A stretch of 64,000 nucleotides of DNA, taken from contig NZ_AP019632.1 of assembly GCF_007035645.1 (NCBI RefSeq), positions 3,410,001 through 3,474,000 of the forward strand. The letters run 5' to 3'. Origin of the DNA: Enterobacter asburiae (GTDB lineage: Bacteria; Pseudomonadota; Gammaproteobacteria; Enterobacterales; Enterobacteriaceae). The notes below the pieces were generated by a model. That model worked only from the letters and a program-made list of their open reading frames with translations. It had not been told where the DNA came from and did not search any database. A program made the translations under genes and the position numbers. How positions within the stretch are numbered: the first letter of the stretch is position 1; every line of letters begins with the position of its first letter. Shown piece by piece: positions 17,385 to 26,776 of this stretch.

Positions 17385-19938
17385 AGCCGATCCCCTTAAG
17401 TGTGATTGCCTGTTGCAGGCTCTGTTCAGACAAGCTGTAAGGTGCGCGACACTGGGACTGCGCCCCGTCGCCCCACTGGATCAGCAGTTCGCCCTCCAGC
17501 GGCAGCCCACTCAGGTAAATTTGTCCGTCATCCCCCACCATGCTGGTGACGCCGCTTTTGGTCTCACGCACCACCGCGCCGAACGGCACCGGCTGGTTGC
17601 CGCGCGTTACCGTCAGCAGGGCGCGCACGCCAATGCGGGTATCAAAGCTGGCGCGCACCAGCGCGCCTTTGGTCGGCACCACGCTGCTCACGTTGTTTTC
17701 GATATCGGTGTTGTTGCTCATGGTGTTGGTATCCAGCGCCACGCGGTTGTAGCGATAGACGGTGGCATACGGCATCACCGCGTAGCCTCGCCAGTCGGTT
17801 TTCACGCCGGTCTGGTTTTCAATACTGACGCCCGATGCTCCCGGCGCTTTGATCAGCACGTTGGTGTCGCCCAGCGGCTGGCTGAAGGTCACGCCGTCGG
17901 CGTGGCCGACCACCCCGCCGGAGAGCTGCCAGTTGAGATCGTGCTGGTCGCGGGAATAGTTGTAGCCCACGCCCAGCGTGCCGTAGGTCGCCTGCCAGTT
18001 GGCGCTGGCGCTTCCGCTTCCGCCGTTGGTGCTGGCGTGTCCCTGGGTCACGCTGTAGTTCAGGTTGCGATCCTCCAGCAGCGTTCCGCTGACGCCGGTT
18101 TGCCAGCTTGTGTCGCCGTCGCTGTTTCGACTGGCGGATGCCGTAGCGTAGGCGCGGTCAATCGCGCTGTCCCGGCGATAGCCCTGACGGGTAAAGAGGC
18201 TGAACGGCACGGAGACGTTAAACGACGCGATCCGATCGGTGCCGTCTATCCCCACGGATTTGTTCCACGACCACGAGACGGAGTAGTTGATCCCCTTCAC
18301 GCCGCCCGCATAGCCCAGCTGGTACCAGAGGTTCGTCTCGTCTGTTCCCCAGTAGGTCTGCTCGCTACCGGAGATATAGACCGAGCCGTAGTCCCCCAGC
18401 GACTGAGATACGTTGAGCTGGAAGCGGCCTTTTTTATTCCACGTCAGGTTGTGATAGCTCTGCACGTCCGGCACATCGTTATCGTTCTGGCTATCGGCAT
18501 ACTGATAGCCCTCCATTGAGCGCCAGGCGACATCGTCGAGGGTGTAAAACCCTTTTGTGGAGTAGCGGTAGCCCAGCAGCTGGAAGTTAGTGCCGAAGCC
18601 GTTAAGGGATTTCGCGTAGAGGAAGCGCAGAGACTGCCCTTCGTGCCTGCTGTCGTCCGCGAGCTGGCTGCGGGCGTGGGTGATATCGAGCGAGACCGCG
18701 CCCCAGTCGCCCAGGTTTTTCCCGGCCCCGACGGCCACCGCGGTATAGCGTGACGCCAGCTGCGTCCCGCCGTAGAGCGTGTAACCGTTGGCTAGACCGG
18801 TAATCAGGGTGCCCTGAGTGAAGAACGGCGTATCCTGATCGCTGTTACCGCTGCGGTAATCCCCCGCAACGAGGTCATACTTCCAGCGCCCTTCACGCTG
18901 CAGGAGCGGCACGGTGGAGTACGGCACGGTATAGCGCTGCTGGGTGCCGTCTTTCTCTTCGACCGTGACTTCCAGGTCACCGCTTGAGGAGGTCGGGTTA
19001 AGATCGGTAATCGCAAATGCGCCCGGCTGGACATAGCTTTGATAGATAACGTAGCCGTTCTGGCGAACCACCACTTTGGCTGGCGTACGGGCGATCCCGC
19101 GCACGGTCGGCGCGTAGCCCTGCAGGCTGTCCGGGTACATGCTGTCAGACGAGAAGAGCCGCCCGCCGCGAAAACCCATGCTGTCGAAGACGTCATTCCC
19201 GGTATTGCTGTCGCCCAGCACCAGTTCGCTTTTGAGCGGGATGACGGTGCGCTGCGCCCAGGTGCCAATATTCTGCCACTCGCTGTGCCGCTGCCCGTTA
19301 TTCTGCGTGTACCGCCATGCGCCGTTGTTACGTAAACGCCAGGCGCCATAGTTCAACCCGCTCTGCAGGTTCAGATAATAGCTGTCGTCTTCGCTTCCCC
19401 GGTTACCGGTGAAGCTGTAGTTCACCAGCGCAGCGGGAATGCCTTCATCCCACTGTTCAGGCGGAATGTAGCCCCGTGCGCTGTTTTGCAACGCCACCTG
19501 CGGCAGGCTGACGTCCAGACGCTGAGAGGCAAAATTGAATACCGTTTCGCTGCCGGGTATGGCCGTGGTCAACGGAACGCAGGTGTCGCCCTGCACCTTA
19601 GCCAGCTCGGGAAACGCCGCGACGTTGACGCCAAAGCGATCGAGCATCGCGCGCGTAATGCACGCCGACAAACCGCCCGCCACCGGCGGCGTGTTCTCGG
19701 CCTGCTCGAAACGCACGTCCTGGGTACCGATAAACTCATCGTTACGCCAGATATCCACGCGATAAACGCCGGGTGCCTGCTGGTGTCCTTGTTCAAAACG
19801 CGACAAATCCGCCACGCTGGCGGTGTCGTCCGACAAGAAGGCCGGGTTGAAATAACTTTCGCTCCAGCCAGCCTGCGGCCAGAGCGCAGCCATCAGCGCC
19901 AGTGCAACCGGGCAGTAACGTCCCTGGTGGTTTTTCAT
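17377..19938 (-). CDS. fimD: Outer-membrane fimbrial usher FimD
   Basis: An 853-residue usher that secretes and assembles the pilus. A signal peptide ends near [12 protein letters not shown]. The N-terminal chaperone-binding domain begins with [20 protein letters not shown], a large barrel with a plug follows, and two C-terminal domains end with a disulfide (QSCRAP region and GIGCD). An in-frame GTG at 19956 would give a 4-bp overlap with fimC and is an alternative start; the ATG 19938 is preceded by only a weak AGG. Length and neighbours agree with FimD. It overlaps fimH by 8 bp, so translation of the operon is tightly coupled. Confidence 0.94.
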   Translation of the reverse strand: MKNHQGRYCPVALALMAALWPQAGWSESYFNPAFLSDDTASVADLSRFEQGHQQAPGVYRVDIWRNDEFIGTQDVRFEQAENTPPVAGGLSACITRAMLDRFGVNVAAFPELAKVQGDTCVPLTTAIPGSETVFNFASQRLDVSLPQVALQNSARGYIPPEQWDEGIPAALVNYSFTGNRGSEDDSYYLNLQSGLNYGAWRLRNNGAWRYTQNNGQRHSEWQNIGTWAQRTVIPLKSELVLGDSNTGNDVFDSMGFRGGRLFSSDSMYPDSLQGYAPTVRGIARTPAKVVVRQNGYVIYQSYVQPGAFAITDLNPTSSSGDLEVTVEEKDGTQQRYTVPYSTVPLLQREGRWKYDLVAGDYRSGNSDQDTPFFTQGTLITGLANGYTLYGGTQLASRYTAVAVGAGKNLGDWGAVSLDITHARSQLADDSRHEGQSLRFLYAKSLNGFGTNFQLLGYRYSTKGFYTLDDVAWRSMEGYQYADSQNDNDVPDVQSYHNLTWNKKGRFQLNVSQSLGDYGSVYISGSEQTYWGTDETNLWYQLGYAGGVKGINYSVSWSWNKSVGIDGTDRIASFNVSVPFSLFTRQGYRRDSAIDRAYATASASRNSDGDTSWQTGVSGTLLEDRNLNYSVTQGHASTNGGSGSASANWQATYGTLGVGYNYSRDQHDLNWQLSGGVVGHADGVTFSQPLGDTNVLIKAPGASGVSIENQTGVKTDWRGYAVMPYATVYRYNRVALDTNTMSNNTDIENNVSSVVPTKGALVRASFDTRIGVRALLTVTRGNQPVPFGAVVRETKSGVTSMVGDDGQIYLSGLPLEGELLIQWGDGAQSQCRAPYSLSEQSLQQAITLKGIGCD

Positions 19939-19952
19939 CGACCTGACTCTGC

Positions 19953-20648
19953 TCACAGGTTGACGCTACGCGCCGGGGTGATGGCACCGTAGTCATTCAC
20001 GCTCTGCCAGGAAAGCGTACCGCCAGCACCGGCTGGCAGCACCTGCTGAGCCGAGCTTTTCGGCGCAACCATCAGGTTATCCAGCTGCTGCCCGCCCAGC
20101 TTCAGGTTGACGAGGGTGATGTAATACGGGGAAGCGTTGCTGACTTTGAGATGGCTGCCCGCGCGCTCAAACCGCAGCTGGGAAAGCGCCTCTTCCGGCT
20201 GCATCGCCAGGTTGTTCGGGCGCACAAACAGCTTGATGCGTGAGAGGATCGCCAGCTGCAGCACGTTATTGTTTTCCGTTTTCGCTTTATTCACCGACGG
20301 GATCGCCTTCACGTTCATGTAAAAGAGCGATTCGCGATCGGCAGGCAGCGCTGGCCCGGCGTAAATAATACGCAGCGTGTTTTCACTGTTCGGCTCGCTG
20401 ACAAACAGGGGCGGAGTGACGGCAAAGGTTTTTTCTTTTTGCCCGCTCGCATTTTCGATCCACGCGTTAATTAAATAGCGTTCCTGTTTGTTGCTGTTAG
20501 TGATCGCCAGCGACGTTTGCTTCGCCTCTGCGGGATAAATAACGCGCGTGGCCCCCAGCGCAATACCGCCGGAAGCATTTGCGCAGGCAGAAACCATCAT
20601 CAAAATAAACGATAAAAAAAGTCCTGGTTTAATTAGGGTATTCATCAC
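19953..20648 (-). CDS. fimC: Periplasmic fimbrial chaperone FimC
   Basis: A 231-residue PapD-type chaperone with two immunoglobulin-like domains. The signal peptide ends near ANA-SGG. The G1 strand and conserved family marks are seen: [40 protein letters not shown] and [11 protein letters not shown]; the basic anchor residues for the subunit C-terminus are in RVIYP and RIKLF. It folds pilins in the periplasm by donor-strand complementation and delivers them to FimD. The GTG at 20648 has AAGG seven bases upstream; the ATG at 20645 is the other option. Confidence 0.94.
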   Translation of the reverse strand: MMNTLIKPGLFLSFILMMVSACANASGGIALGATRVIYPAEAKQTSLAITNSNKQERYLINAWIENASGQKEKTFAVTPPLFVSEPNSENTLRIIYAGPALPADRESLFYMNVKAIPSVNKAKTENNNVLQLAILSRIKLFVRPNNLAMQPEEALSQLRFERAGSHLKVSNASPYYITLVNLKLGGQQLDNLMVAPKSSAQQVLPAGAGGTLSWQSVNDYGAITPARSVNL

Positions 20649-20679
20649 AACCGTACCTTTAATAATGTGTTCGCAGGTG

Positions 20680-21225
20680 TTATGGATAAATCAACGTAAA
20701 CCAGACATCCGACTGAATTTTGCCTGGCTCGAGGTGTTCGGAAATAGCCCGATAGCGGGCGCTAAAATGGAACGCGAGCTCGCGGGTATCGATCGGCAGC
20801 CAGCTGACGGCCGTGGCGTTTGGGATAATCTGACGCTGCTGTTCGTCAAAAAGCGCCAGCCCCACGCCGCTGCTGACGGGCGTTTCACCCGGCCGCGAGG
20901 TCGCCAGAAAGACCTGCGGATCTTCTGCGGGCGTCACGCCCTGAAACTGGATCCCCACGGTGCGCGAAACATCAACGCTGCAGTCCAGCAGCCGCACGGT
21001 AAAAGGCACGTTAACCGTGGAAAAACTGCCCACACCGGAAAATGAATTGGTTCGGTACTGCCCCATGTCGATGCGCATATTCTGGCTGTCTGGCGCCACG
21101 GCGCAGCCGCCGTTCACCAGTTCACCTCTGAGATGAACCTTGCCACCTTCGATCACCACGGTATGCGCCGATGCCGGGCAAGCCATCGCAAGGGTTAACA
21201 GCAGTAGTGTTCCAGTCCTTGTCAT
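20680..21225 (-). CDS. fimI: Fimbrial subunit FimI
   Basis: A 181-residue pilin between fimA and fimC, the position of FimI. A signal peptide of about 20 residues is followed by [20 protein letters not shown], very close in pattern to the FimA start. The cysteine pair (GGCAVAP and LLDCSVD) and a C-terminal strand ending in WFTLIYP are seen. FimI is thought to end or anchor the rod at the usher. Its close likeness to FimA suggests an old duplication. Confidence 0.9.
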   Translation of the reverse strand: MTRTGTLLLLTLAMACPASAHTVVIEGGKVHLRGELVNGGCAVAPDSQNMRIDMGQYRTNSFSGVGSFSTVNVPFTVRLLDCSVDVSRTVGIQFQGVTPAEDPQVFLATSRPGETPVSSGVGLALFDEQQRQIIPNATAVSWLPIDTRELAFHFSARYRAISEHLEPGKIQSDVWFTLIYP

Positions 21226-21253
21226 CCTTCGTTCCTGGCATTAGCGTATGACG

Positions 21254-21271
21254 GGCCTCGTCCGTGAGGCC
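21254..21271 (-). other. Short hairpin in the fimA-fimI intergenic space
   Basis: GGCCTC (21254-21259) pairs with GAGGCC (21266-21271). A stem after the major subunit gene often protects or partly ends the message so that fimA is made in excess; this role is inferred from position. Confidence 0.45.
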
Positions 21272-21293
21272 TGAACATCCCTGTGCGGAGGAA

Positions 21294-21857
21294 TTACTCG
21301 TATTTCATTACGAAGGTGGCGTCAGCGTTTGCCTGGCCTGGCTCAGTGGTGGCAGCCGTTGATTTGTAACGTGCGGTGAACTTCAGGGTGTTGGTCCCTT
21401 CGATCAGCGTCTGCGCAGCAGAGAAGGTCGCGCCGTCTGGGGTCAGAACGCTGGATTTGCTGTCGAGGATCTCGATACCCACGCCTTTTGCGGTGTTGTC
21501 GTTGTTACCGGAAGTCACGGCAAGCAGGGTTTTGTCGGTTGGGTCGATCTGACCGGTGAACGCAACAGCGGCAGTTTTGGCAACCAGCGGATCGCAATCA
21601 TTCAGTTCAATGTTGAATGGAATATTAGAGGTGGTGTCGCCCACTTTGGTAAATTTCGCGGTGCGATACTGACCCAGATTAACGGTCTGCTCGGAAGAAT
21701 CAGTATTTACTGAACAAGCCGCATTAACCAGCTCACCTTTAAAATGTACGGTACCGCCATTTACGGAAACCGGCGCAGCAGGATCTGCTGCATTTGCGGC
21801 ACCTGCAACCAGGGCCAAAGTAGCAATAACAGTAGAAGCAATGTTGCTGAGTTTCAT
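21294..21857 (-). CDS. fimA: Major type 1 fimbrial subunit FimA
   Basis: A 187-residue major pilin. The signal peptide ends at NAA-DPAAP. The mature part starts with [20 protein letters not shown] and has cysteines in NAACSVN and LNDCDPL. It ends with [12 protein letters not shown], the donor-strand and chaperone motif. It is the first gene of the minus-strand operon fimA-I-C-D-H-F. The promoter lies in 21858-22167 and is probably activated by FimZ with the FimY-like protein. No 9-bp inverted repeats or recombinase genes of the E. coli fimS switch type were seen, so phase inversion is not expected. Confidence 0.95.
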   Translation of the reverse strand: MKLSNIASTVIATLALVAGAANAADPAAPVSVNGGTVHFKGELVNAACSVNTDSSEQTVNLGQYRTAKFTKVGDTTSNIPFNIELNDCDPLVAKTAAVAFTGQIDPTDKTLLAVTSGNNDNTAKGVGIEILDSKSSVLTPDGATFSAAQTLIEGTNTLKFTARYKSTAATTEPGQANADATFVMKYE

Positions 21858-22167
21858 GTCTATTCCTTTAAAATGTAAATAACCCTTCCCGCGAATAATC
21901 GGGAATAAGAAATACGTTCAATTGATTAATTGAAAGCTTATTTCGGAGGAGACAAAGTAGCTCAGGACGCGTTTTTTAAATATGTCAAAACGCTGCCATT
22001 TCGCCAGGTCACATCCTAATCCCGCCTAAGAAATTGACCATCCCTTAAGAAGGGTTTTTGCGTCTCACTGATAAAAACGCGTAAAGGGTGACTGACAGCG
22101 ACGCTCGCTTCTGACAAAATACACGCCATCCCCCCTTTCAAACGTTACAGACGGAATCTTCTCTCTG
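21858..22167. promoter_or_regulatory. Divergent promoter region of fimA and folD
   Basis: A 310-bp spacer without a gene. The fimA side is AT-rich, with short palindromes such as CCCGCGAATAATCGGG near 21888 and CAATTGATTAATTG near 21918, which are candidate activator sites. A hairpin of the pattern CCCTTAAGAAGGG lies near 22041. No experimental start site can be read from the sequence. Confidence 0.5.
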
Positions 22168-23034
22168 ATGGCAGCAAAGATTATTGACGGTAAAACGATT
22201 GCGCAGCAGGTGCGCTCTGAGGTCGCGGAAAAAGTGAAGGCGCGTAAAGCTGCCGGAAAACGCGCCCCCGGGCTGGCCGTTGTGCTGGTTGGCAGCAACC
22301 CGGCATCGCAGATTTATGTCGGCAGCAAGCGCAAAGCGTGTGAAGAGGTGGGCTTCGTCTCCCGCTCTTACGATTTGCCGGAAACCACCAGCGAAGCAGA
22401 GCTGCTGGAACTTATTGACACCCTGAATGCCGACAAAGAGATCGACGGTATTCTGGTTCAGCTGCCGCTGCCGGCGGGTATCGACAACGTGAAGGTGCTG
22501 GAGCGTATCGCGCCGGATAAAGACGTGGACGGTTTCCATCCGTACAACGTTGGCCGCCTGTGCCAGCGCGCGCCGCGTCTGCGCCCGTGCACGCCGCGCG
22601 GCATTGTGACGCTGCTGGAGCGCTATAACATCGACACCTACGGTCTGAACGCCGTGGTTATCGGTGCGTCCAACATCGTGGGCCGCCCGATGAGCATGGA
22701 GCTGCTGCTGGCGGGCTGCACCACCACCGTGACCCACCGCTTCACCAAAAACCTGCGTCACCACGTCGAGAACGCCGATCTGCTGATCGTCGCGGTCGGC
22801 AAGCCGGGCTTTATTCCGGGCGAGTGGATCAAAGAAGGCGCGATTGTCGTGGACGTCGGGATTAACCGTCTGGAAAACGGCAAAGTGGTCGGCGACGTGG
22901 TGTACGAAGATGCCGCCGCGCGCGCGTCTTACATTACCCCCGTACCGGGCGGCGTAGGCCCGATGACCGTAGCAACGCTGATTCAGAATACGCTGCAGGC
23001 GTGCGAAGAATATCACGACGTAGAGGACGCGTAA
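22168..23034 (+). CDS. folD: Bifunctional methylenetetrahydrofolate dehydrogenase/cyclohydrolase FolD
   Basis: A 288-residue cytoplasmic enzyme that converts 5,10-methylene-THF to 10-formyl-THF in two steps, using NADP+. Family signatures are seen: [19 protein letters not shown] (about 54-72, with the catalytic Lys of the YVGSKRK region), [14 protein letters not shown] (about 94-107) and the NADP-binding [18 protein letters not shown] (about 160-177), then [14 protein letters not shown] near the end. It is essential for one-carbon supply to purines and formyl-methionine. ybcJ follows after one base, as in E. coli. Confidence 0.97.
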   Translation: MAAKIIDGKTIAQQVRSEVAEKVKARKAAGKRAPGLAVVLVGSNPASQIYVGSKRKACEEVGFVSRSYDLPETTSEAELLELIDTLNADKEIDGILVQLPLPAGIDNVKVLERIAPDKDVDGFHPYNVGRLCQRAPRLRPCTPRGIVTLLERYNIDTYGLNAVVIGASNIVGRPMSMELLLAGCTTTVTHRFTKNLRHHVENADLLIVAVGKPGFIPGEWIKEGAIVVDVGINRLENGKVVGDVVYEDAAARASYITPVPGGVGPMTVATLIQNTLQACEEYHDVEDA

Positions 23035-23035
23035 G

Positions 23036-23248
23036 ATGGCGACTTTTTCATTAGGTAAACACCCGCACGTTGAGCTGTGCGACCTGCTGAAGCTGGAAGG
23101 CTGGAGCGAAAGCGGCGCGCAGGCGAAAATCGTTATCGCCGACGGGCTGGTAAAAGTTGACGGCGTGGTAGAAACGCGCAAGCGCTGCAAGATTGTCGCG
23201 GGTCAGACCGTGAGCTTTGAAGGACAGAGCGTAACCGTTACGGCCTGA
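23036..23248 (+). CDS. ybcJ: RNA-binding S4-domain protein YbcJ
   Basis: A 70-residue S4-like protein (KLEGWSESGAQAKIVIADGL, VKVDGVVETRKRCKIVAGQT) equal in size to E. coli YbcJ. The S4 fold takes up nearly the whole chain, and RNA binding is inferred. The ATG lies one base after the folD stop codon, so the two are co-translated. A dispersed palindrome follows at 23259. Confidence 0.93.
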   Translation: MATFSLGKHPHVELCDLLKLEGWSESGAQAKIVIADGLVKVDGVVETRKRCKIVAGQTVSFEGQSVTVTA

Positions 23249-23258
23249 GCCGTATTAT

Positions 23259-23292
23259 GCCCTCACCCTAACCCTCTCCCACAGGGAGAGGG
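23259..23292 (+). repeat. Dispersed CCCTCTCCC/GGGAGAGGG palindrome, copy 2
   Basis: GCCCTCACCCTAA leads into the CCCTCTCCC/GGGAGAGGG stem, 11 bp after the ybcJ stop codon. Confidence 0.85.
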
Positions 23293-23410
23293 GATATAAA
23301 ATCCCCTCACACCCATCGCGGTTATTTATCGATCAACTTCAAATAATCACTATTTCATCTGTTGAAACATGAAAATTCTGTTGCGCGTTTTTCACTCTTT
23401 GCCCACGATA

Positions 23411-23437
23411 AGTAGAACGTTCTACTAAAACGTTCTA
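23411..23437 (+). promoter_or_regulatory. Double palindromic operator before the PTS gene
   Basis: The perfect 16-bp palindrome AGTAGAACGTTCTACT (23411-23426) is followed by TAAAACGTTCTA (23426-23437), a second copy with one mismatch, 13 bp centre to centre. The AACGTT core is that of LacI/GalR operators and resembles the MalI operator. The probable repressor is the LacI-family gene at 25069. Confidence 0.8.
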
Positions 23438-23482
23438 CTTACAATAACAGCGCCAAGAAAGCGCTACTCGGGGGAAATCAGC

Positions 23483-24982
23483 ATGAGTCTGATATCAGGG
23501 TTTGTTAAATCGCTGTCTAAGTTATCGATGATTGGTCGCGCCTTAATGCTGCCAATTTCACTGCTTCCCGCTGCGGGCCTGCTGCTGGCCTTCGGCGATA
23601 AGTTCCATCTGCCGCTGATGATGAACGCGGGCGGGGTTATTTTTGATAACCTGCCGATGCTGTTTGCCATTGGCTCCGCCGTGGGTCTGGCGTCAGAATC
23701 CGGCATCGCGGCGCTGTCTGCGGCGGTGTCGGTGTTTGTCACGAATATCACCATCAGCACCGTGCTGAGCATCACGCCGGAAATGGCCTCCCAGGGTGGG
23801 AAATACGCCATGGTGGTCGGCATCCCGACGCTGCAGATGGGCGTCTTCGGCGGCCTGATCTGCGGTATTCTCGCGGCCTGGTGCTATAACCGCTTCCACA
23901 CCATGCAGCTGCCGGAGTTTCTGGGCTTCTTCTCCGGCAAGCGCTTCGTGGCCATTGCAACGGCGTTTCTGTCGTTCCTGATGGGGCTGCTGCTGCCGTA
24001 CGTGTGGCAGCATATCCAGGCCGGTATCGACGCGCTCTCCGTGGTGGTGAACGGCGATAATCAGGCGGCGTCGACCTTTATCTTCGGTCTGGTAGAGCGC
24101 GCGCTGATCCCGCTCGGCCTGCACCACATCTGGTATCCGTCCTTCTGGTATTCGTTCGGGGATTACACCACCCAGGCTGGACAGGTGATCCACGGCGACC
24201 AGACGATCTGGTTCAAGATGCTGGAAGAAGGAGTGAAGTCCTTCAGCAGCGACACCTACCAGAATGCCGGTAAATTCATGCAGGGCGAATTCCCGCTGAT
24301 GCTGTTCGCGCTGCCCGCCGCGTGCCTGGCGATGTATCACGAAGCCCATACGAAGAATAAGAAAATCGCGGCCGGTATTCTGTTCTCTGCGGCGCTGACC
24401 TGCTTCCTGACGGGGATCACTGAACCGGTAGAGTTTACCTTTATCTTCGTGGCGCCGATCCTGTACGTCTTTAACGCCATCATGGCGGGCCTGGCCTACA
24501 TGACCATGTATTTACTGCATGCGCATATCGCCAAGTCGTTCTCCGCAGGCTTTATCGACTATCTGTCATTCGGGATCCTGCCGTCCTTTAACGGCTACAA
24601 GACCAACTTCCTGAATGCGATTATCATCGGCATTCCAATGGGTCTGATTTATTACTTCACGTTCCGCTTTGTGATCCGTCGTTTCGACGTGAAAACGCCG
24701 GGCCGCACTGAAGTGACCGCCAACGCGGATGATAAGTCTGATTCAGAACTCGCGACCGAGATCATCACCCTGCTGGGCGGGGCGCACAACATCGACTCCG
24801 TCGGCGCCTGTATCACCCGCCTTCGCCTGGAAGTGGCAAAAAGCGAGGTGGTCGATAAGGACGGCCTGAACGGACTCGGCGCGCGCGGCGTGGTCTTCGT
24901 CGGCGACAACGGTATCCAGGTGATATTCGGTGCCAGAGCACAGTTTATCGCCCAGACCATGTCCACCATGATCGGCAAATAA
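23483..24982 (+). CDS. PTS sugar transporter, EIIBC (glucose/maltose/GlcNAc family)
   Basis: A 499-residue fused permease. The EIIC domain (about 1-390) has ten or so membrane segments and the family loop GEFPLMLFALPAACLAMYHE and FLTGITEPVEFTFIFVAP, where ITEPVEF carries the sugar-binding Glu. The EIIB domain (about 415-499) has the phosphorylated cysteine in SVGACITRLRLEV. There is no EIIA domain, so phosphate would come from the shared EIIA-Glc (Crr). The sugar is unknown; MalX, PtsG and NagE are related. The gene lies between ybcJ and ybcI, which are neighbours in K-12, so it was added with its regulator to this lineage. A GGGGG ribosome site precedes the ATG. Confidence 0.9.
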   Translation: MSLISGFVKSLSKLSMIGRALMLPISLLPAAGLLLAFGDKFHLPLMMNAGGVIFDNLPMLFAIGSAVGLASESGIAALSAAVSVFVTNITISTVLSITPEMASQGGKYAMVVGIPTLQMGVFGGLICGILAAWCYNRFHTMQLPEFLGFFSGKRFVAIATAFLSFLMGLLLPYVWQHIQAGIDALSVVVNGDNQAASTFIFGLVERALIPLGLHHIWYPSFWYSFGDYTTQAGQVIHGDQTIWFKMLEEGVKSFSSDTYQNAGKFMQGEFPLMLFALPAACLAMYHEAHTKNKKIAAGILFSAALTCFLTGITEPVEFTFIFVAPILYVFNAIMAGLAYMTMYLLHAHIAKSFSAGFIDYLSFGILPSFNGYKTNFLNAIIIGIPMGLIYYFTFRFVIRRFDVKTPGRTEVTANADDKSDSELATEIITLLGGAHNIDSVGACITRLRLEVAKSEVVDKDGLNGLGARGVVFVGDNGIQVIFGARAQFIAQTMSTMIGK

Positions 24983-24999
24983 TAAGATGCCTGAACGAC

Positions 25000-25024
25000 G
25001 CGTCTCCTGTAGTCTGGGAGACGC
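25000..25024 (+). terminator. Hairpin after the PTS gene
   Basis: GCGTCTCC (25000-25007) pairs with GGAGACGC (25017-25024), 18 bp after the stop codon. The following ATTGTC is a poor T run, so termination may be partial and the repressor gene may be co-transcribed at a lower level. Confidence 0.6.
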
Positions 25025-25068
25025 ATTGTCGTATCTGACTGATAATCGGTGAATTTCAGGGAGCGGTT

Positions 25069-26085
25069 TTGAAGAAAGTCAGCATTATTGATGTCGCAAA
25101 GCACGCGGGCGTGTCGGTCTCAACCGTCTCGCTGGTTTTGCGCCAGAAAGGGAAAATCTCAGAGGCAACGATCGAGAAGGTCAACGCTGCCATCAATACG
25201 CTGGGCTATGTTCATAACGTCGCCGCTGCCAACCTCCGCGCCAATACGTCCAATCTGATTGGCCTGATCCTCCGCGACTTTAGCGACAGTTTCTCCATCA
25301 AGGTGATGGCGAGTATCGTCCAGGATCTTGAAAAACAGGGGTATATGGTTTTTCTCGGCCAGCCCCAGAACGACCATGACCATCTTGAGCGCTGCCTGCT
25401 GTCGTTTAAGCAGCAGGGCGTCGCCGGGGTTATCTATCTGGCCTCGGATACCCGCACCTCCACCCTGCCGGAGCAGATTCGCCGCTGCCCGCTGCCGCTG
25501 GTGGTGGTCTCTCAGTCGCTGCTGGATGAAAAATGCAATCTGGTAATGCGCGATAACCGCCAGGCGGCAAATCTGGCGGTGCGTTATCTTATCGAGCGCG
25601 GCCATCGTAATATTGCCTACATTGGCGGGCGTGAAGGCTGCCTTATCCGCGAGCAGCGCCTTCTTGGTTTTCGCAGCGCGATGACGCAGAACGGGCTGGT
25701 CTGGCGCGATGAATACTCTCCGGCCTGCAGCGATGACACCCTGGCAGCGGGTTTCGCCACCCGCCAGCTGCTGGAAAAAAACAATACCATCACCGCCCTG
25801 CTCTGCCACTCGCCGGATGCCATGATCGGCTCCATCTCCGGTATTCATCAGGTTGGACGAACGGTGGGTAAAGATGTGTTTTTGACGCAGCAGGTCGCGC
25901 TGGTCGGTTTCGAAGATATGCTCCACGTTAACCTCACCTCGCCGTCCTTTACCTACGTCTCGTCAGCCAGCGAAGAGACGGGGCGTCAGGCTGCAGGGCT
26001 GATTATTCGCACGCTGAAGGAGCCGACGCTGCAAACCCAGCGCATTACGCTTTCCGGACAGCTTATCGCGCGCGAGTCGGCGTAA
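25069..26085 (+). CDS. LacI-family transcriptional repressor (MalI-like)
   Basis: A 338-residue repressor. The N-terminal HTH (SIIDVAKHAGVSVSTVSLVL, residues 4-23) and the hinge helix (NVAAANLRANTSNLIGLIL) are typical. The periplasmic-binding-protein-like effector domain follows. The start is TTG 25069 with CAGGGAG upstream. MalI of E. coli (342 residues) sits next to the PTS gene malX, and the present pair has the same layout, but the effector and sugar may differ. It probably binds the double palindrome at 23411-23437 and so represses the PTS gene. Confidence 0.92.
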   Translation: MKKVSIIDVAKHAGVSVSTVSLVLRQKGKISEATIEKVNAAINTLGYVHNVAAANLRANTSNLIGLILRDFSDSFSIKVMASIVQDLEKQGYMVFLGQPQNDHDHLERCLLSFKQQGVAGVIYLASDTRTSTLPEQIRRCPLPLVVVSQSLLDEKCNLVMRDNRQAANLAVRYLIERGHRNIAYIGGREGCLIREQRLLGFRSAMTQNGLVWRDEYSPACSDDTLAAGFATRQLLEKNNTITALLCHSPDAMIGSISGIHQVGRTVGKDVFLTQQVALVGFEDMLHVNLTSPSFTYVSSASEETGRQAAGLIIRTLKEPTLQTQRITLSGQLIARESA

Positions 26086-26159
26086 AAATAAGAATTTGAC
26101 GCGGATCTGCCGGCGCGGGATTGCTGCTATATTTCCATGATTTGCCATGGATAATCGCA

Positions 26160-26687
26160 ATGCCTACCGTTATTACGCACGCCGCTGTTCCGCTTTGTCT
26201 GGGCTTAGGCCTGGGAACCAAAGTGATTCCTCCCCGCCTGCTGTTTGCCGGGATTGTCCTCGCCATGCTGCCGGATGCCGACGTGCTGGCGTTCAAGTTC
26301 GGCGTCGCGTACGGCAATGTTTTCGGCCATCGCGGCTTTACCCACTCCCTGCTGTTCGCCTTTGTGGTGCCGATACTCTGCGTGCTGACTGGACGACGAT
26401 GGTTCCGGGCCAGCCTGACGCGGTGCTGGCTGTTTTTAACCGTGTCATTGCTGTCGCACAGCCTGCTGGATTCGATTACCACGGGCGGGAAAGGCGTCGG
26501 CTGGCTGTGGCCGTGGTCAGATGAACGCTTCTTTGCGCCGTGGCAGGTGATTAAGGTCGCGCCGTTTGCGCTGTCGCGCTACACCACGCCGTACGGGCAT
26601 CAGGTGATCGTGTCGGAGCTGCTGTGGGTGTGGCTGCCGGGAGTCGTGCTGATGGGGTTGCTGTGGTGGAGGAAACGTGGGCGCTGA
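26160..26687 (+). CDS. ybcI: Inner-membrane protein YbcI (YdjM/DUF457 family)
   Basis: A 175-residue membrane protein close to E. coli YbcI (173 residues). The DUF457 metal-hydrolase-like residues are present: THAAVPLCLGLG, MLPDADVLAF, GHRGFTHSLLF and SHSLLDSITTGGKGVGWLWP. The histidines and aspartates suggest metal binding, but no reaction is known. The start ATG is 26160; a longer in-frame reading lacks a good ribosome site. It ends one base before a dispersed palindrome pair and converges on cysS. Confidence 0.9.
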   Translation: MPTVITHAAVPLCLGLGLGTKVIPPRLLFAGIVLAMLPDADVLAFKFGVAYGNVFGHRGFTHSLLFAFVVPILCVLTGRRWFRASLTRCWLFLTVSLLSHSLLDSITTGGKGVGWLWPWSDERFFAPWQVIKVAPFALSRYTTPYGHQVIVSELLWVWLPGVVLMGLLWWRKRGR

Positions 26688-26688
26688 T

Positions 26689-26772
26689 GCCCTCACCCCG
26701 GCCCTCTCCCACGGGGAGAGGGAGAAAACCTAACAATTCCCTCTCCCTGCGGGAGAGGGTTAGGGTGAGGGG
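26689..26772. repeat. Inverted pair of dispersed palindromes between ybcI and cysS (copies 3 and 4)
   Basis: One copy (26689-26722) is read forward and a second (26739-26772) is read backward, separated by 16 bp. The pair fills the whole gap between two convergent genes and could fold as one long structure. Confidence 0.85.
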
Positions 26773-26776
26773 AAAA

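Noticed and set aside
17413..18519. A 368-codon open frame opposite the usher gene
   Set aside because: Antisense shadow of fimD without a ribosome site or recognisable domain.
21858..22167. An invertible fimS-like promoter switch before fimA
   Set aside because: No pair of matching inverted repeats about 300 bp apart and no fimB/fimE recombinase gene were seen; the FimZ/FimY genes point to the Salmonella mode of control.
23370..23395. A CRP site before the PTS gene
   Set aside because: Only the right half (TTTTCACT) resembles the consensus; the left half is poor.
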